This document shows positions 46,297 to 58,200 of a stretch of DNA of 60,000 bases, in pieces. The notes under the pieces were generated by a model. That model ran no database searches, was not told the DNA's origin, and saw nothing but the letters and a program-made list of their open reading frames with translations. The DNA lies in the NCBI GenBank assembly GCA_903813345.2, contig CAIIXF020000006.1:32498710-32558709 (forward strand), read 5' to 3'. Both the position numbers and the translations under genes were made by a program. How positions within the stretch are numbered: the stretch's first letter is position 1; every line of letters starts with the position of its first letter. Source of the DNA: Owenia fusiformis. Its lineage: Eukaryota > Annelida > Polychaeta > Sabellida > Oweniidae.

Positions 46297-46515
46297 CTTT
46301 TAACATGGATAATACCGGAGTCTGAACTAAATGTGCCTTGGCCGTTTTGACGCCATTCTACACTCAAAACGGGGACTTTGTGTCCCGTTTCATCGAAATT
46401 AGAGGGGGCAGATTTTATTGAAATAATTGGAAAGCCTTCTCCTTGAAGTCCGAGGGCACATACATACAACAGGGCGGTTCTCATCCAAATAAAAGTGGCA
46501 CGATTAAACTCGCAG
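46297..46515 (-). CDS. GALNT-like gene, exon starting inside the DxH-Cys-Glu motif
   Basis: After acceptor ATTAAAG the exon starts with one base finishing a codon, then CEFNRATFIWMRTALLY. This fits the family signature Asp-x-His-Cys-Glu, with the intron splitting the His codon. It continues through GFPIISIKSAPSNF, SVEWRQNGQGTFSSDS and IIHVK. It ends two bases into a codon at donor AG|GTTAAA, which joins in phase to Tyr-Arg-Trp of the next exon. The 219 nt length and phases fit on both sides. The exon carrying Asp-x, and everything upstream (membrane anchor, stem, first half of the catalytic domain), was not found between here and the window end. The gene therefore either extends beyond it or is incomplete. 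Confidence 0.65.
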
Positions 46516-46655
46516 CTTTAATTCGTTCTGCTGTCCTGGGAAGAACTACAAGAACCAATAGACGTCCCGACCCAAGACCAGAATCACAGTCCAAGGATGT
46601 GAAACAAGTGACACCAGTGAGTAATGAACCTATACATGTGTACGATGCAAACTGA

Positions 46656-46870
46656 ATCATCAATTACAAAAAAACACTATCGATTACGACAGGACAGTCT
46701 ACTAGCCATGTGTACCCATCAATGTATCCAAGTCCTTGGCAGGGACAAATCTCGCCGCATCATATTAATATGCAGCAACTACAAAATACACAATATCCAC
46801 AATATCAGTTGCAACCAATGCCAGTTCAACATAATCACCCATCCCAATACTTTGCAGGGTGGAATGTATA
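46656..46870 (+). other. Possible Gln/Pro/Tyr-rich coding relic
   Basis: After a TGA at 46653-46655, the same frame stays open as KKTLSITTGQSTSHVYPSMY, then NMQQLQNTQYPQYQLQPMPV, and ends YFAGWNV before a TAA near 46870. The upstream frame (46443-46652, ending IHVYDAN) is in phase, so one stop separates two open stretches. The composition looks coding-like, but I recognise no family. The upstream stretch lies antisense to the GALNT exon and may be only its shadow. Confidence 0.3.
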
Positions 46871-48320
46871 ACATAATCTTATATTCTACGTAGTGTTGTT
46901 AATGCAACACAAAGGACGAGTGGCTTTAAGACCCTATATTAGCCCCCACGATATTTAGAAAAAATTGTACAGGATATCAAAGAAGAGACTTTGTTTGATA
47001 ACCAGATCCAAAAATTAGGTCATTCTGACATTTGTATTTCAAAATATAGGTCATTCTATTAACGTGTATAAAATGACCTTTTCAAGGAAAAATCACTTTT
47101 CACATCATTATTGTCAATGTTTCTATTCATTATCAAAGTAATCATTATTTTCAGTCATTTAAGAATTGATCCTGTTGCTATTATCTTACATAATAATGAT
47201 AAAGCATATTCGGCAACATTCGAAAACATATAAAATATAACAAGGCAAAAATACAAACAAAATATTGAATGGTGATCTTCTTTATACTTCATTTAGAACA
47301 ATTGTCTACAAAAAAAGTTTGCGAAACTTTGTCAGAAAAGAATATTGAGTTTTTTTTAATATACATCACAATGAGAAAGAATAAGGGGCAACATTTAAAA
47401 ACACATGAATTAATTAACAAATCAAAAATGCATATCAATCAATTATATATTGATCTGCTTCCTTGAGATCACTTGCACATATGCAGTTTGTGGCAGTAAA
47501 ATACTGAATTTGTTATTTCACATCACAGTGAGGAAGCACAAAGAGCAACACTTGAAAACACATGGACTTTACATAACTGTTGATGAGCACATTCATGTGT
47601 TTGTTCATTATAATAAGAGATTCTCTGAGCTATCATCATCTTCTTCAGATGACAACATTTCATACATATCTTTTGATTTTAAAATGTCAAACTTTTTCTT
47701 TTTGCTTTTATACCCCTTGTGCCTACAACCCTACTCCCAACAAGGCATGTACAACACCATCCAGTGATTGCATCAATACTATTACATACATCTGGAACTG
47801 GGTTATTCTCCACCCATGTATGATGAGATTTAGAGGACACAAACCGATTACTGGACTTTTACACAAATTAGGCCATATGTATCTTTTTTAACAATGGTGG
47901 TATATTTCCCATCTACTTGAAGATGGTCATCTGTGCATCATTTAAATTGGTTGGCTTGATCTCAAGAGAGTCTACTATGATTTAGATGTAACCCTCTTGT
48001 CTCCATAATCTGAAGGAAAAAGCCAATCAGACTGGAACAAATTTGAGCGGGCTTTTTTAATTTTAATTTTAATTTCTATTGATGTAAGTGGAAATTCATG
48101 GCTAGGAGCAATCATCGAATTAATACTGTTAACGAATCAATTCAAGTATCAGAATTGATAAGTTGATAAACAAACTTGTTTTACATCAAATAACACGAAA
48201 AAATAATTAAAATTTAAAAAGTGACTATAATCCCTTGATTACCCAGATAAACACCAATTCACTTATCCAGAAATACCATTCAATGTCTATTCAAACAAAG
48301 TACCTATGTTTTGGAAGATA
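46871..48320. other. No gene; weak two-copy repeat
   Basis: Two diverged copies of a roughly 60 bp segment (CACATCACAGTGAGGAAGCA type, then GCAACACTTGAAAACACAT) lie at 47358-47415 and 47512-47572. No exon is convincing. Confidence 0.35.
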
Positions 48321-49249
48321 CAGGGTGTCCGGAAAGTAAAGATACAAATACTCGGAGCAGTTCCAGGATATCACTAAATTGTGATAAATTGCTAAAATAT
48401 AACCGTTTAAAACAGTGTTTATTATTGTATTTCCTATCAATGTTTTGTTTTGTTCAATATTGTATTCTTGCTGCCATAGTATTCTCTTTAGTTTAATGAT
48501 ATCATTGATACATATCAGAACTATATAATGTCACCAGTATAATCAAAGAAAAAGTATATAAGTGCTTAGAAAAAGAGTCCCTGGATTAATAGAAAAGTCA
48601 ATAGTGCACCTCCACAGTCAATGGACCAATTCACAAAGCAAAGAAAACAAATCTTACAATTGAATGTCTTGACATTAAACCTTTTTGTATAATGGCCCAT
48701 ATTTTCCTGATAATGTCCCGTTGGACTTCTTCATTAATGAATATCTTAAAGCAATACTTATTAGAAGTTCAACATAAAAATGAGATTCGGCTGGAAGCCA
48801 ATGTTAGCAGCAATCTTAGAGATGGGCAGCGGCGGTTTTGTCAGGTCTTGGAATCTCCGGTCAAAATGCACCAAGAATGTTAAGATAATGGTGGGAAATA
48901 CATAATACTGGATATAACAAAAGTAATGCTAAATGACTAAATAATGTTACAGTACTAATCATTTTGCTGTTGCGGTACATAGTTTAATGTATAATAGCAA
49001 CAGATGACAAAGTGTCAAGATGATATGAGCAGGAGAAAAGAATTATAAAACATAATTGTGATGCTGCTCCACATACCCGCGACTCCTGTTACCATAACAA
49101 CCATAACTTTTTTACTTTGAAACAATTTGTCATGCCAGTTGCAGGATAAATTGTTACAATGTCATTCTACAATCTGTAACAATTTCATCTCACAACAGGT
49201 AAATCTATTGAAATTAGAGCATTTGTATCTTTACTTTCCGGACACCCTG
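48321..49249 (+). mobile_element. Decayed mariner-like transposon, 929 bp
   Basis: Near-perfect inverted ends of about 29 bp, starting CAGGGTGTCCGGAAAG, are each flanked by TA, the mariner target. At about 48690-48755 one frame reads PYFPDNVPLDFFINEYLK, close to the transposase segment around the last catalytic Asp in mariner (the PYSPDLxPxD type). Frameshifts and stops follow, and a later stretch carries QNAPRML. The element is shorter than a complete mariner (about 1.3 kb), so much of the transposase gene is lost. Confidence 0.88.
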
Positions 49250-49530
49250 TATGTATCAAACTTTTTGCATAAATAATTAATTAAATATTTGCCATTGATT
49301 TCTTTTTCAATTCTGACAAAGTGATATGCAGTTTCTTTGATGCCAATATTCTTCATCAATTGTGATACAAATTGATATTTTTGTAATCTCAGAAGAAGGA
49401 TGAGATATTGAAGTTTAATAATATGTGTGATTGAGTTGGTTTTTCAGACATCACAACTTTCAATATTTTCTAAGTCGATACCCAGACTCATTCCCAGACT
49501 CATCCTTTCGTTATTGAAGGTTTTTATAGT

Positions 49531-49890
49531 AAGAGTGTAATAAGGACCAAAAGTCCCGGGGCTAAACGGCATTCAGGAGGCCTGTCAATACTTATCAGAA
49601 ATGAGATAAAACAGGGTATCAAAATAATTAAAATGTCAAATCCCTCGATATGGGTTAAATTTAACAAACAATTCTTCGCCGCCTCTAATGCCATTTATAT
49701 ATGTGGAGTGTATTTACGACCAGATGATACTCAATCAGATGAGAATGAAAGCGAAATAAGTATGCTAGAAAGAGATATTGCAAAGTTTTCCAATTTGGGC
49801 GATGTAATGCTTTTAGGCGATTTTAATGGCCGAACATCTGACAAGCTAGATTATATTCTAGATGATTCAGATAAGTATATGAACGAGTAG
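49531..49890 (+). pseudogene. LINE endonuclease fragment
   Basis: The open frame reads RTKSPGAKRHSGGLSILI, then AIYICGVYLRPDD and VMLLGDFNGRTSDKLDYIL, and stops at 49888-49890. The SGGLSILIR and LLGDFNGRT motifs are those of APE-type LINE endonucleases. The catalytic Ser-Asp-His end and the RT are absent. It may belong to the same family as the fragment at 52736, but the two do not overlap. Confidence 0.75.
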
Positions 49891-50066
49891 CCTTGCCTCA
49901 GTCGGTATTATTGTATTTTATTCTTGTATTAAAATAAATAAACTATGTCTACCAACGTTCGTCTTCTTTGATATAAATTTTGTTTTAATGGTAGACATTA
50001 AAGCTGGTTTATATCGAGAAGCGAGTTCCATATTTAACTAGATAATGGCAACTCCGCGGAGTAGCA
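49891..50066. repeat. Small dispersed fragment, copy at 51150-51230
   Basis: TTGTATTTTATTCTTGTATT and AACTATGTCTACCAACGT recur at 51150-51230. They are adjacent to the CCTTGCC(C/T)(A/C)AGT-type fragment in both places. Confidence 0.6.
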
Positions 50067-50818
50067 AATCCCAACGAACAAAATATCAATTACCGAATTC
50101 CAATCAATTATACTCATTACTTTGGTTAAAGTTGTAAAAATTTAGATTTTAGAATTGCGAATTCCTGCAAAGCAGCCCTTTTGAATTTTCTTAGGTACAA
50201 ATCTGAAGAATAATACCATAATTGTGATCTACTCCAAAATTCCTTCAATTTGAGTATAATATAGCCATACTTTGAAGGAATCGAAAAATTATTGCGAAAT
50301 CGTACATTAGACGGCCATTTTGAATTTTACGAGGCTCGAATCAGAAAAAAGATACAATATTTGCAATCTACTCTTAATTGCCTTTCATTTGAGTATAATA
50401 AAGCTATACTTCAGAAAGATCTAAAAATTAGCGAAAATTACTGTTTTCCTGACCCCCCATACACGGCCCCTGGGGGTCAGGATGAAAAACACGGAATATA
50501 TGTGAAATAGATAGATGTTGCAAATATACTACCAAAATTTCAAACAATAATATTAATTACTTTGGTTTAGAATGAAAAATTTATGATTTTTGCGAAAAAG
50601 TCCCGTCATTTTTAAAGCGGCGGCCATCTTGAAAAATTTTTTTTTGCGTACAACTATTCACCAATATACATCTTTCCACTAAATATGAAGAAAATCCGTC
50701 AACTCGTATTTGAGTTATCTTCCGGACGGACGGACAGACGGACGGACTGACGGACGGACGGACGGACGGACGGACGGAGGGCTTCACTATATCCCTACCG
50801 AACTTCGTTCGTTGGGAT
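50067..50818. mobile_element. Element with (ACGG)n, copy 2
   Basis: Ends AATCCCAACGAAC and GTTCGTTGGGAT match copy 1 at 43081-44155. It has ACGGACGG runs at 50723-50778 followed by CTATATCCCTACCGAAC. The interior holds two or three diverged units containing TACTTTGGTT and TTGAGTATAATA. Confidence 0.7.
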
Positions 50819-52722
50819 AATTAATTACAGTGATTAATTACTGGGTCACTGGCTGGTCGATGCTGGTCAACCTACCCCTCACTTATTCTTCAGTTTCCAC
50901 GTGGAGATACAGGCTTAATTTCAGGCTAACCCACCCCCACCTCTTTCTCCACCGGGGACGGGGTCTTTAGGGTACGGATCCATCGCTGATTGGGGATTTT
51001 CACCCAAATATAAATGTGCCGTATAGATTGGAACGCATTGGTTTTCAATTTATACCACGCAGTTTCGAATATGCGTTCCTTGGAACCGCGCGGTTCCAAT
51101 TTATTCTCTTCATCAGCGGCGACCCGTACCCCAAAGCCAAATGTAATAATGTATTGTATTTTATTCTTGTATTAAATTAAATAAACTATGTCTACCAACG
51201 TACGTCTTCTTTGATATAAACTGATCTTGAATTGTTACCGCCTTGTACAATCCAATACATCTCCGCTGATGTTATGCTGAGTTATTCAGCGGTTTCTAGA
51301 TTTCCATATTAGAGAGATTTCGCACATAAGTAGCCTTGCCCAAGTTAGTCGGTCTCTTTTACTTATCTTGATTTCTATTTTGACCGCCTTGTACCCAAGA
51401 GAAAGCCACGTGCTTTACCGACCCAATGTTTATGTCGGTAAAATTTGACCAATCAACGACGGCCCTGCAGCGTTAGCTCATTATTATGCACGGTCAAAAA
51501 CATGTGTACACTTTTCACCGGGACTTTTCACGAACAAATCTTGCACGAATTCATCATGAAAATACAAATATTTTATCAGATAAATATCAATCAGAGTCAA
51601 GTGGATGTCGGAGCATCGATTGGATAACCGGAGGTGAGAATATTTCAACAATAAACGTTGAAACGATCGCTGAATTCAAATGATCGAACATGTAGGCTGA
51701 GATTCAATCACTGATCGACGAATAACCCGCTACATTGGACTAGTAGTCCATGGTATGACTTCCAAATATGAAGGATCCGTAGCACACTATAGCGCAGCAA
51801 CATTTGAAGCAATATTTATGAAGGTGTACATGTCTTGATTCTTTTAAAATACCATTTGCTGAAAAAATTCCGGCTTTCGGGTCGAAAAATGTCTTTCATC
51901 ACAAGGGGTCAAAAAACGTAAATATTTTGATTCGAACTTTTATACATTTTATAAGACACAGACCGTTATTCTAAGCATACGAACAAAAAAAAGATTATCA
52001 TAATTTAAAACTATACTATTGAATTTTACCGTAGATGTCGGTGTTTAATTAGTGTAATTATGCAAGTGTGTTTTTCAGATTTGGTTTGATATTTCAAATA
52101 TGAGCCAAGCCTCAACAAAAGTGTGTGGAATATTTAGGTAATTTATGATTGGGAACATATTAGTTTTCTTACCATTTAAAACATCTTATTACCAGAATTT
52201 TTCCATATCATCGCAAGGGGTCTAACAACAAATTATTGTTCATGTTTTATAAATCATAATACAATAAAAAATATGTAAGATTTATATCTAATTAAATGTT
52301 ACAGAGGTATTGGAATGTTCATATATTCAAAGGGCATGTCTAATAATCAATTAGAGTCATATGCAATCGAACGCCTTACAATTCTTCCTCGATGTTACTT
52401 GTGGCTATCATCAAGTTTTCTGACGGCTGTTTCTTCTTTGACCTTACCGCTGGATACAATCAAATTTTTGGAAGATAATGATAACGATTTTTCTCAATTA
52501 TTCATGAATTCGATCAAGTCTTGATGGTTGTTTTATAAGCAACTGGGCTATCTCTAACTACGGGAAATAAAATATTTTAGCTGTAGTCCCAATTAGTCAA
52601 GGAAGAGCAATAGGCCCTCCTTTCTTAATAATTTTCACCGCTGAATAAAAGTTTATATCTCAAAACGTATTGAGACCCATTTTGTAAAAAACTAGCATAA
52701 TTTAAGCATTTGTCATTCCAAT
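50819..52722. other. Intergenic; small repeat fragments only
   Basis: 51150-51230 repeats 49905-49990. 51225-51360 carries GATCTTGAATTGTTAC and AGAGAGATTTCGC, a diverged form of the foldback end. 51423-51442 is a lone complementary end of the 29159 element. No exon was recognised. Confidence 0.4.
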
Positions 52723-52735
52723 ATAAAAGTGATTC

Positions 52736-53762
52736 CAACAGGCGATTCCAAAATAGAGGAATAGTTTTATCCTTTAAAAACTGGATACAGTCAGGTTTTG
52801 TTTATGTAAAGGATTTCTTTAATCCAAATGGTTCTTTTAAAAGCAGTCAGTCATGTACTCAGGTTTTACTTGGAAAGAGGAACTGGATGATAGAATTATG
52901 TACAATCAAGAAAACTGTTATGAGTGTCTGTTCAAATCGTGATAAAACTAATGTACCATTCATTAATGTAAAGGATAAAACAGAATTTTTGATTGAAAAT
53001 CAGTTTATTAAACTTGAAGGTAAAAAAGCCAAATTTTTCTACAACATTTTGAGAAATCTTAAATTTGAGAGAAACATTCATGAAACATACTGGAGTACTT
53101 GTTTTACTATTGCAGAACAGCATCAATGGAAAAGTATTTATAATCAGAAATTAATGAACATGAGTTATAATTACTTCTCAGAATTTAATTTCAAAATATT
53201 GAACAATCTACTGGCATGTGGATATCTCGTATCTAAATGGAATAATAAAGTTTCAAGAAATTGTCAAATATGTCATGAATTACACAACATGAAACATATG
53301 TTATTTCAATGCATAAAGGTAAGACATGTGTGGCAAGAGTTAAGTGCAAAGTTAAAGTGTCAAATTAAATACAAACATATTGTTACTGGATTTTTACCGG
53401 GGAACAATATCACCAAATTTAGAAATGTCATAATAACAATTCTTGGCATAACAATTTATAATAATTGGTGCAATTTTTCTGAAGATCACGAGAGTTGGAA
53501 AAGATTTGATATAAGAACAGCTTTTGTTACAAATTTACATTTTTATGAATCTATATTTCATGTCATAGAAAGGGAAACTGTTTTAGCATTGTGGATTGAA
53601 AATTTAATCAAAAACTTTTAATTCAATATGCCTGTATTTTTGATTGATTGTAATTTGATTTTTGTATGGTTGTATTCATATTTATTTGTACTCATATTGT
53701 ATGTAATATAAGTAAATGATGAAATAAAAAAAAAATAAAAAAAAAATAAAAAAATAAATAAA
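52736..53762 (+). mobile_element. 5'-truncated LINE insertion with TSD and A-rich tail
   Basis: The 13 bp direct repeat ATAAAAGTGATTC lies at both sides (52723-52735 and 53763-53775). The insertion ends in an A-rich tail (AAATAAAAAAAAAATAAA type, about 53718-53762). Both are hallmarks of target-primed reverse transcription. It is only about 1 kb long and starts within the C-terminal part of ORF2, so it is dead on arrival. Confidence 0.92.
52737..53621 (+). pseudogene. LINE ORF2 C-terminal region (Cys-His tail)
   Basis: An uninterrupted frame of about 295 residues: FQNRGIVLSFKNWIQSGFV, then HETYWSTCFTIAEQHQWKSI and FNFKILNNLLACG. The zinc-knuckle-like CQICHELHNMKHMLFQC follows, then WQELSAKLKC, and it ends WIENLIKNF. 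This matches the region after the RT in L1/Tx1-type LINEs. The frame has no stops, so insertion was fairly recent. The RT core is absent because of 5' truncation. The apparent start Met upstream lies in flanking DNA. Confidence 0.82.
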
Positions 53763-53775
53763 ATAAAAGTGATTC

Positions 53776-54433
53776 ATTTGTAGTGTTTATCTTATTAATA
53801 CCTGAGAAACAATACAAAAGATGTCGATACACTGATTGCATATTTTTTGGTATTGATAAGAAAAATGACCTCAAACTTATAGCTTAGAAACCGAAATCAT
53901 ATTTAAAATCATTTTGAATTATTTTCTGTTGCATTGTGAACTCCAAATTGTGAAAAATCGGGATTTTATTTTTTGGTGATTTTTTGACCTCTGATAATGG
54001 CAGGCATAATTCAGTCTAAAAGTCGGAAGTATATTGAGCGGTTATAATATAAATTATTAGGGAACATGTGTAGGTATGTTAATGTAAGGTCAAATATCGC
54101 TGCACTATAGTGTCACGCGGTCCTAACTTCGACCGTTAATTTGAATTTTTGACCTACCAGGTGCTTGAAAATCAAGGATTGCGAGTCTCATACTGCACTG
54201 TTTTTCTTCAAATTTATACCATTAAAAGCAGAACAAAATTGCCTTTCTGTCGGTGTATTAATTTATTGTATAGTCCATTTCGGTGTGATATTTTTTCATT
54301 AAAAACAATAATGGTGAAGAATTATAGATTGCTGACCTTGAAATGCCATTTTAATCCCAAAGTCATCGTTGCTAATGATAATATTCCTATTTTACTTATT
54401 CAATGTTTTCTAAATGTTTCAATTACCATTGTG
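53776..54433. other. No gene seen
   Basis: AT-rich. One open frame at 54149 runs into the next element and shows no motif or conserved composition. Confidence 0.4.
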
Positions 54434-54718
54434 TTAGTTTTTGGCAAAATAAATAATTATAGGGCTCACACAAGGATCCACTTTATTTACAACTTTTTCA
54501 TGTGTAGTGATGTTTTGAAAAAATAATACGTTAAACACAATTTTATTTGTTAAATATTGAATAAAATGATAATATTGTGCTTGTTTCATTGTTTCAACTG
54601 AAAAATCGCAATTCATTGCTCTTGCTATTTGAGCGGCAATGCAATACCAGTACGAAAACTCTTCAATAAAGTTGATCCTTGTGTGGGGCCTACGATTATT
54701 AACTTTGCCAAAAACTAA
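54434..54718. mobile_element. 285 bp MITE-like hairpin
   Basis: Inverted arms of about 54 bp, TTAGTTTTTGGCAAA(A/G)T at the outside and CACACAAGGATC further in, lie at 54434-54487 and 54665-54718. No target duplication is clear, and no coding. Confidence 0.7.
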
Positions 54719-57420
54719 TATAACGATTATTCGGATATATAAAAATCATTTCATAGGTAAAATAGTAATAAAATGATTGACTTTTGAATAAAAAGGTTGC
54801 AGTAAAATTACCACACCAAAGTGGACTATCTTTACATATTAATATCAAAATGGGCCTTCTATTTGCATGTTTTACTGTACTTATTTGTAACAAAAGTTTA
54901 TTGTGATAAAGCAAGCAGTGAATTTGATTTTTTAGCTTGCAGACAGTGATCTAGACGAGGCAACGTCTTGTAGAAATGGGTGTAACAGTGATGAGGCAGG
55001 AATTATTATATAAATTCAACTTGTGACAATTCATGTTTTATGGTTTATCTAACAGTTCTAACTAGTCATTTTGTCCAACATTCTGCTTGAATGTCAAATC
55101 AAAAGATGCCGATTTAGAAGTTTGATTTGTTCATGGATGTAAATCAGAGTGATACCTGTAGCAGCTCCTGCACTCAACTGATATGCAACACGATATATGT
55201 GAGCTTTCGTTGCAACATTTACATTTAGAACAGTTACAATTTTACTAAGTCTGATAGAAAAATCAAATAGTTGAATCTATTTCTCTCAGTTTTATTCAAA
55301 ATTAGAATATTACTTTTAAATACGAATACCTTCGTTTTGAAACATTAGCAGCAATTCTATTTTCAAAAGGTCAGTTTTCAACTTTGTATGTTTCATTTTT
55401 GTTCATGAAATGTGTATTCTAGAAATGTCAAGGTCATTTATAGGAAAAATATCAATATTTAGTTAGTTGGCTTTTTAAAACACTTGCCTGATGATTTGAC
55501 CCTTCATAACCAATGATAAGGTGACTTACGGTCAAGGTCTGCATGGGTCAAGGTAATTTCAAGGTCAATATCTAGGAATTTGACGTTTAAGGCAATTGAG
55601 AACAATTGTGACCTTTGCGACCAATGATAAGGTGGCCTGATTTCAAGGTCATTTCAAGTCAAAAGTCAATATCTAGGTAGTTGGCTACTGTGGGTCTACA
55701 GTATACAATTGTTGACCTCTCTGAAGTATATAACAGTTCTTGGAGGTGACATGTACTGTTATATGCCATATAAGCCATCGCATGGTTTTCATTCTATAAT
55801 TAGCATGTCATTTTTATCATAAATTGCACCATACAATTTCGTAACCTTTTACGTTAATCTTAAACTCATTTTGCAATACGCATTACCTATACATCCGTAA
55901 AAAACATACGGATAGGGATGGGTACACGTATATTTTACACTAATTTTAACCTCCCTTATGATGTCACAATTGTGTAACGGCTACAGTTCGAATTTTCTTT
56001 TACGGACGCTTTAAAAATTTTCTAAATTGTGTAAGATTTTGAAGGCGAAGGGGACAAGCAATGAGTTAACCTTTATTTGACCTTCTAATTTAGGTCTGAT
56101 TATAAAAAGAGATTAACTGCACAATATTGTCCTGGCGAAATTTACAAAACAATAACCGGTTTGTTGATTTTACAAATAATATTCAAATAAGAGCTGATTT
56201 TCGAGACTTGAAAAAATGTAACGCATCGATTTTTTACCACAAATTCCATACATATCAAGTTTTACTAACGCCTCAAGTGAATTTCCTGAGCGTTTTTCAA
56301 AATTCAAAACATTTTAGAAATACTGTCTTCGAGATCTTGCTACCCTGTGAATTTTATCATGATTGAATAAGGATTTTTAGGTTGACGTTATATGGCTGTT
56401 TGATACTGCTCATTGTTTTGTTTCGGTATTTTGACGCCATAATGTTACACCTTATATAATAGGATAGTTTCTAAATAGCAGAAAAGCAATGGAATCTAGT
56501 GCTGCAATCTCTTATTCAGCTTTTAATATGGGCTAGAGTTCCATTCACTTACATCAGTCTAAGGTATGGCACTTTTCCACCGCATTATGTAGGTCACAAA
56601 TTAAGGTACCAAATGTACCCGACCTCAAGTGACCTACATAAGTTTTTTGTGTTTTACTCTAATATTCTGATGTATGGAACATTGTTGCCATCTTTATATT
56701 GAAGCAGCTATCATTCCCAACAATATGATACCAAAATGTCATGTGACCTCCACTTAAACATTTCTGAGGAACATGATACAGATTTTTTTGCGAAATTACT
56801 CAACTTTCTGTTTCATCGTGCCCTATATGTTATATACTATGGTAAAGTTCATTCTTTGTAGAATATGGTGCTGTTATCAAATCAAGTAACACTTTTAAGA
56901 ATTAAGAAAAAATCAAACTAATCAGATCAACCTTTATGCTACTTCTAGTAAAACATGGTGATGTCCTGACCTAGTTTGAGTTGGGCACATTTGCACCCAA
57001 AGTTTATCTAATTGATATCAAATTGGGCACATTTGGAAATTGGAAGAGAGTCAATTATAAAGTCATTAACTATTGAAGTGAATTCCAACTTGTATGATAA
57101 TCTACATATACCATGTAGACTATTCTCAGTAGTATAATACAGTATGTGGGTTATATTAGTACATGTGGTCAGTGGGAACTACAATACTAGAAAGGTTTCG
57201 TTAAAAGTTGTTTCGAATATGTTGACATCAACTTGTACTTTAAAGGGTCTTGTGACACTAAAATCAATTTGAAATTGATTTTCATAAATTGTACAAGTTG
57301 ACATAACCCTAAGATTAAAGCTGAGCTATGTCCATTTTGCTATTTTTTTCAATGGACACAAATTTCTCTATTCGTTTTTTTTTCAAAAATAAATTCAAAT
57401 CTCAGTTTAAAAATTGTAAT
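54719..57420. other. Intergenic; ~130 bp degenerate tandem at 55425-55720
   Basis: 55425-55720 holds three diverged units sharing TCAATATCTAGG and ACCAATGATAAGGTG, with frequent TCAAGGTCA. The rest is AT-rich with no recognised exon. Small frames at 56127-56366 and 56499-56702 have no motif. Confidence 0.4.
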
Positions 57421-58200
57421 ATAGGCTGTTCAATAAGTAATGACACTAAGGCTCTCATTTTGTCAAATTTTGCTTGTTTTATCTCATATTTTCACCATAT
57501 GTTGAAAATACATTTGTCTCTTTATATGAGGAAAATCACCAGATATAACTAATAATAACCAGTAATTTGGTTGCCATAGCAACATGAGGATACAGCATGA
57601 TGGCCCATCAGTACATGTTTTATACCCCTATCTTTCTTGAGTATAGTGGATTTCGAAGCATAATTTTTGTGTTTATGTTTTATGTTTATGTTTTGTGTTT
57701 GTTTTGTGTGTATGTTGCTATGGTAACTAAATGGTATGACATCACAGTTAATTTCTCAAAGTAGGGAATCCAATGAGTCATAATGATCATAGACTCTCAA
57801 AAAAGGGAAAAGTCCTGAAAACTGCAAAAACATGAGTTTGGCACTACAGCAAAGGAGTTCAATAAAAACATTTGTATTGCTTGGGAAACAAGCAAACGAT
57901 ATAGTGCAGTATTTCCAGGAGGCTTATGGTAATGACTCTATGAGTAAGAGATCAATTTTCCGGTGGTGCAAAATGTTCAAAGAAGGAAGGAAAAGTGTGG
58001 ATGATGATGATCGCAGTAGGAGGCCAAAGTATGAAAACAATGATGAAAAAATTGAAGAGGTTAAAGGCCTGATTGACACAAACAAACTTCTTTGAACATT
58101 TTTGAACATAAACATAAAACATAAACACAAAAAGTATGCTTCGAAATCCACTATACTCAAGAAAGATAGGGGTATAAAACATGTACTGATGGGCCATCAT
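57421..58200 (+). mobile_element. Rearranged mariner with internal 94 bp inverted repeat
   Basis: The left end TAGGCTGTTCAATAAGTAAT resembles a mariner end after TA. A transposase N-terminal fragment follows at 57832-58095. A 94 bp segment at 57597-57690 reappears almost perfectly inverted at 58107-58200, directly after the truncated coding region. No right TIR was found, so the 3' half of the element is gone. Confidence 0.75.
57832..58095 (+). pseudogene. Mariner transposase, N-terminal DNA-binding part only
   Basis: The 87-residue frame begins MSLALQQRSSIKTFVLLGK and contains IVQYFQEAYGNDSMSKRSIF, RWCKMFKEGRKSV, DDDRSRRPK and IEEVKGLIDTNKLL. This is the first helix-turn-helix of mariner/Mos1-type transposases with its linker (typical form: F..Lg.s..e....l...yG, ..W...FkeGr..veDd.RsGRP). 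The frame stops about 12 bp before the inverted 94 bp arm. The catalytic DDD domain is absent. Confidence 0.85.

Noticed and set aside
54149-54526. 125-residue open frame
   Set aside because: It runs into the inverted arm of the 285 bp hairpin, has no motif and a composition like its surroundings.
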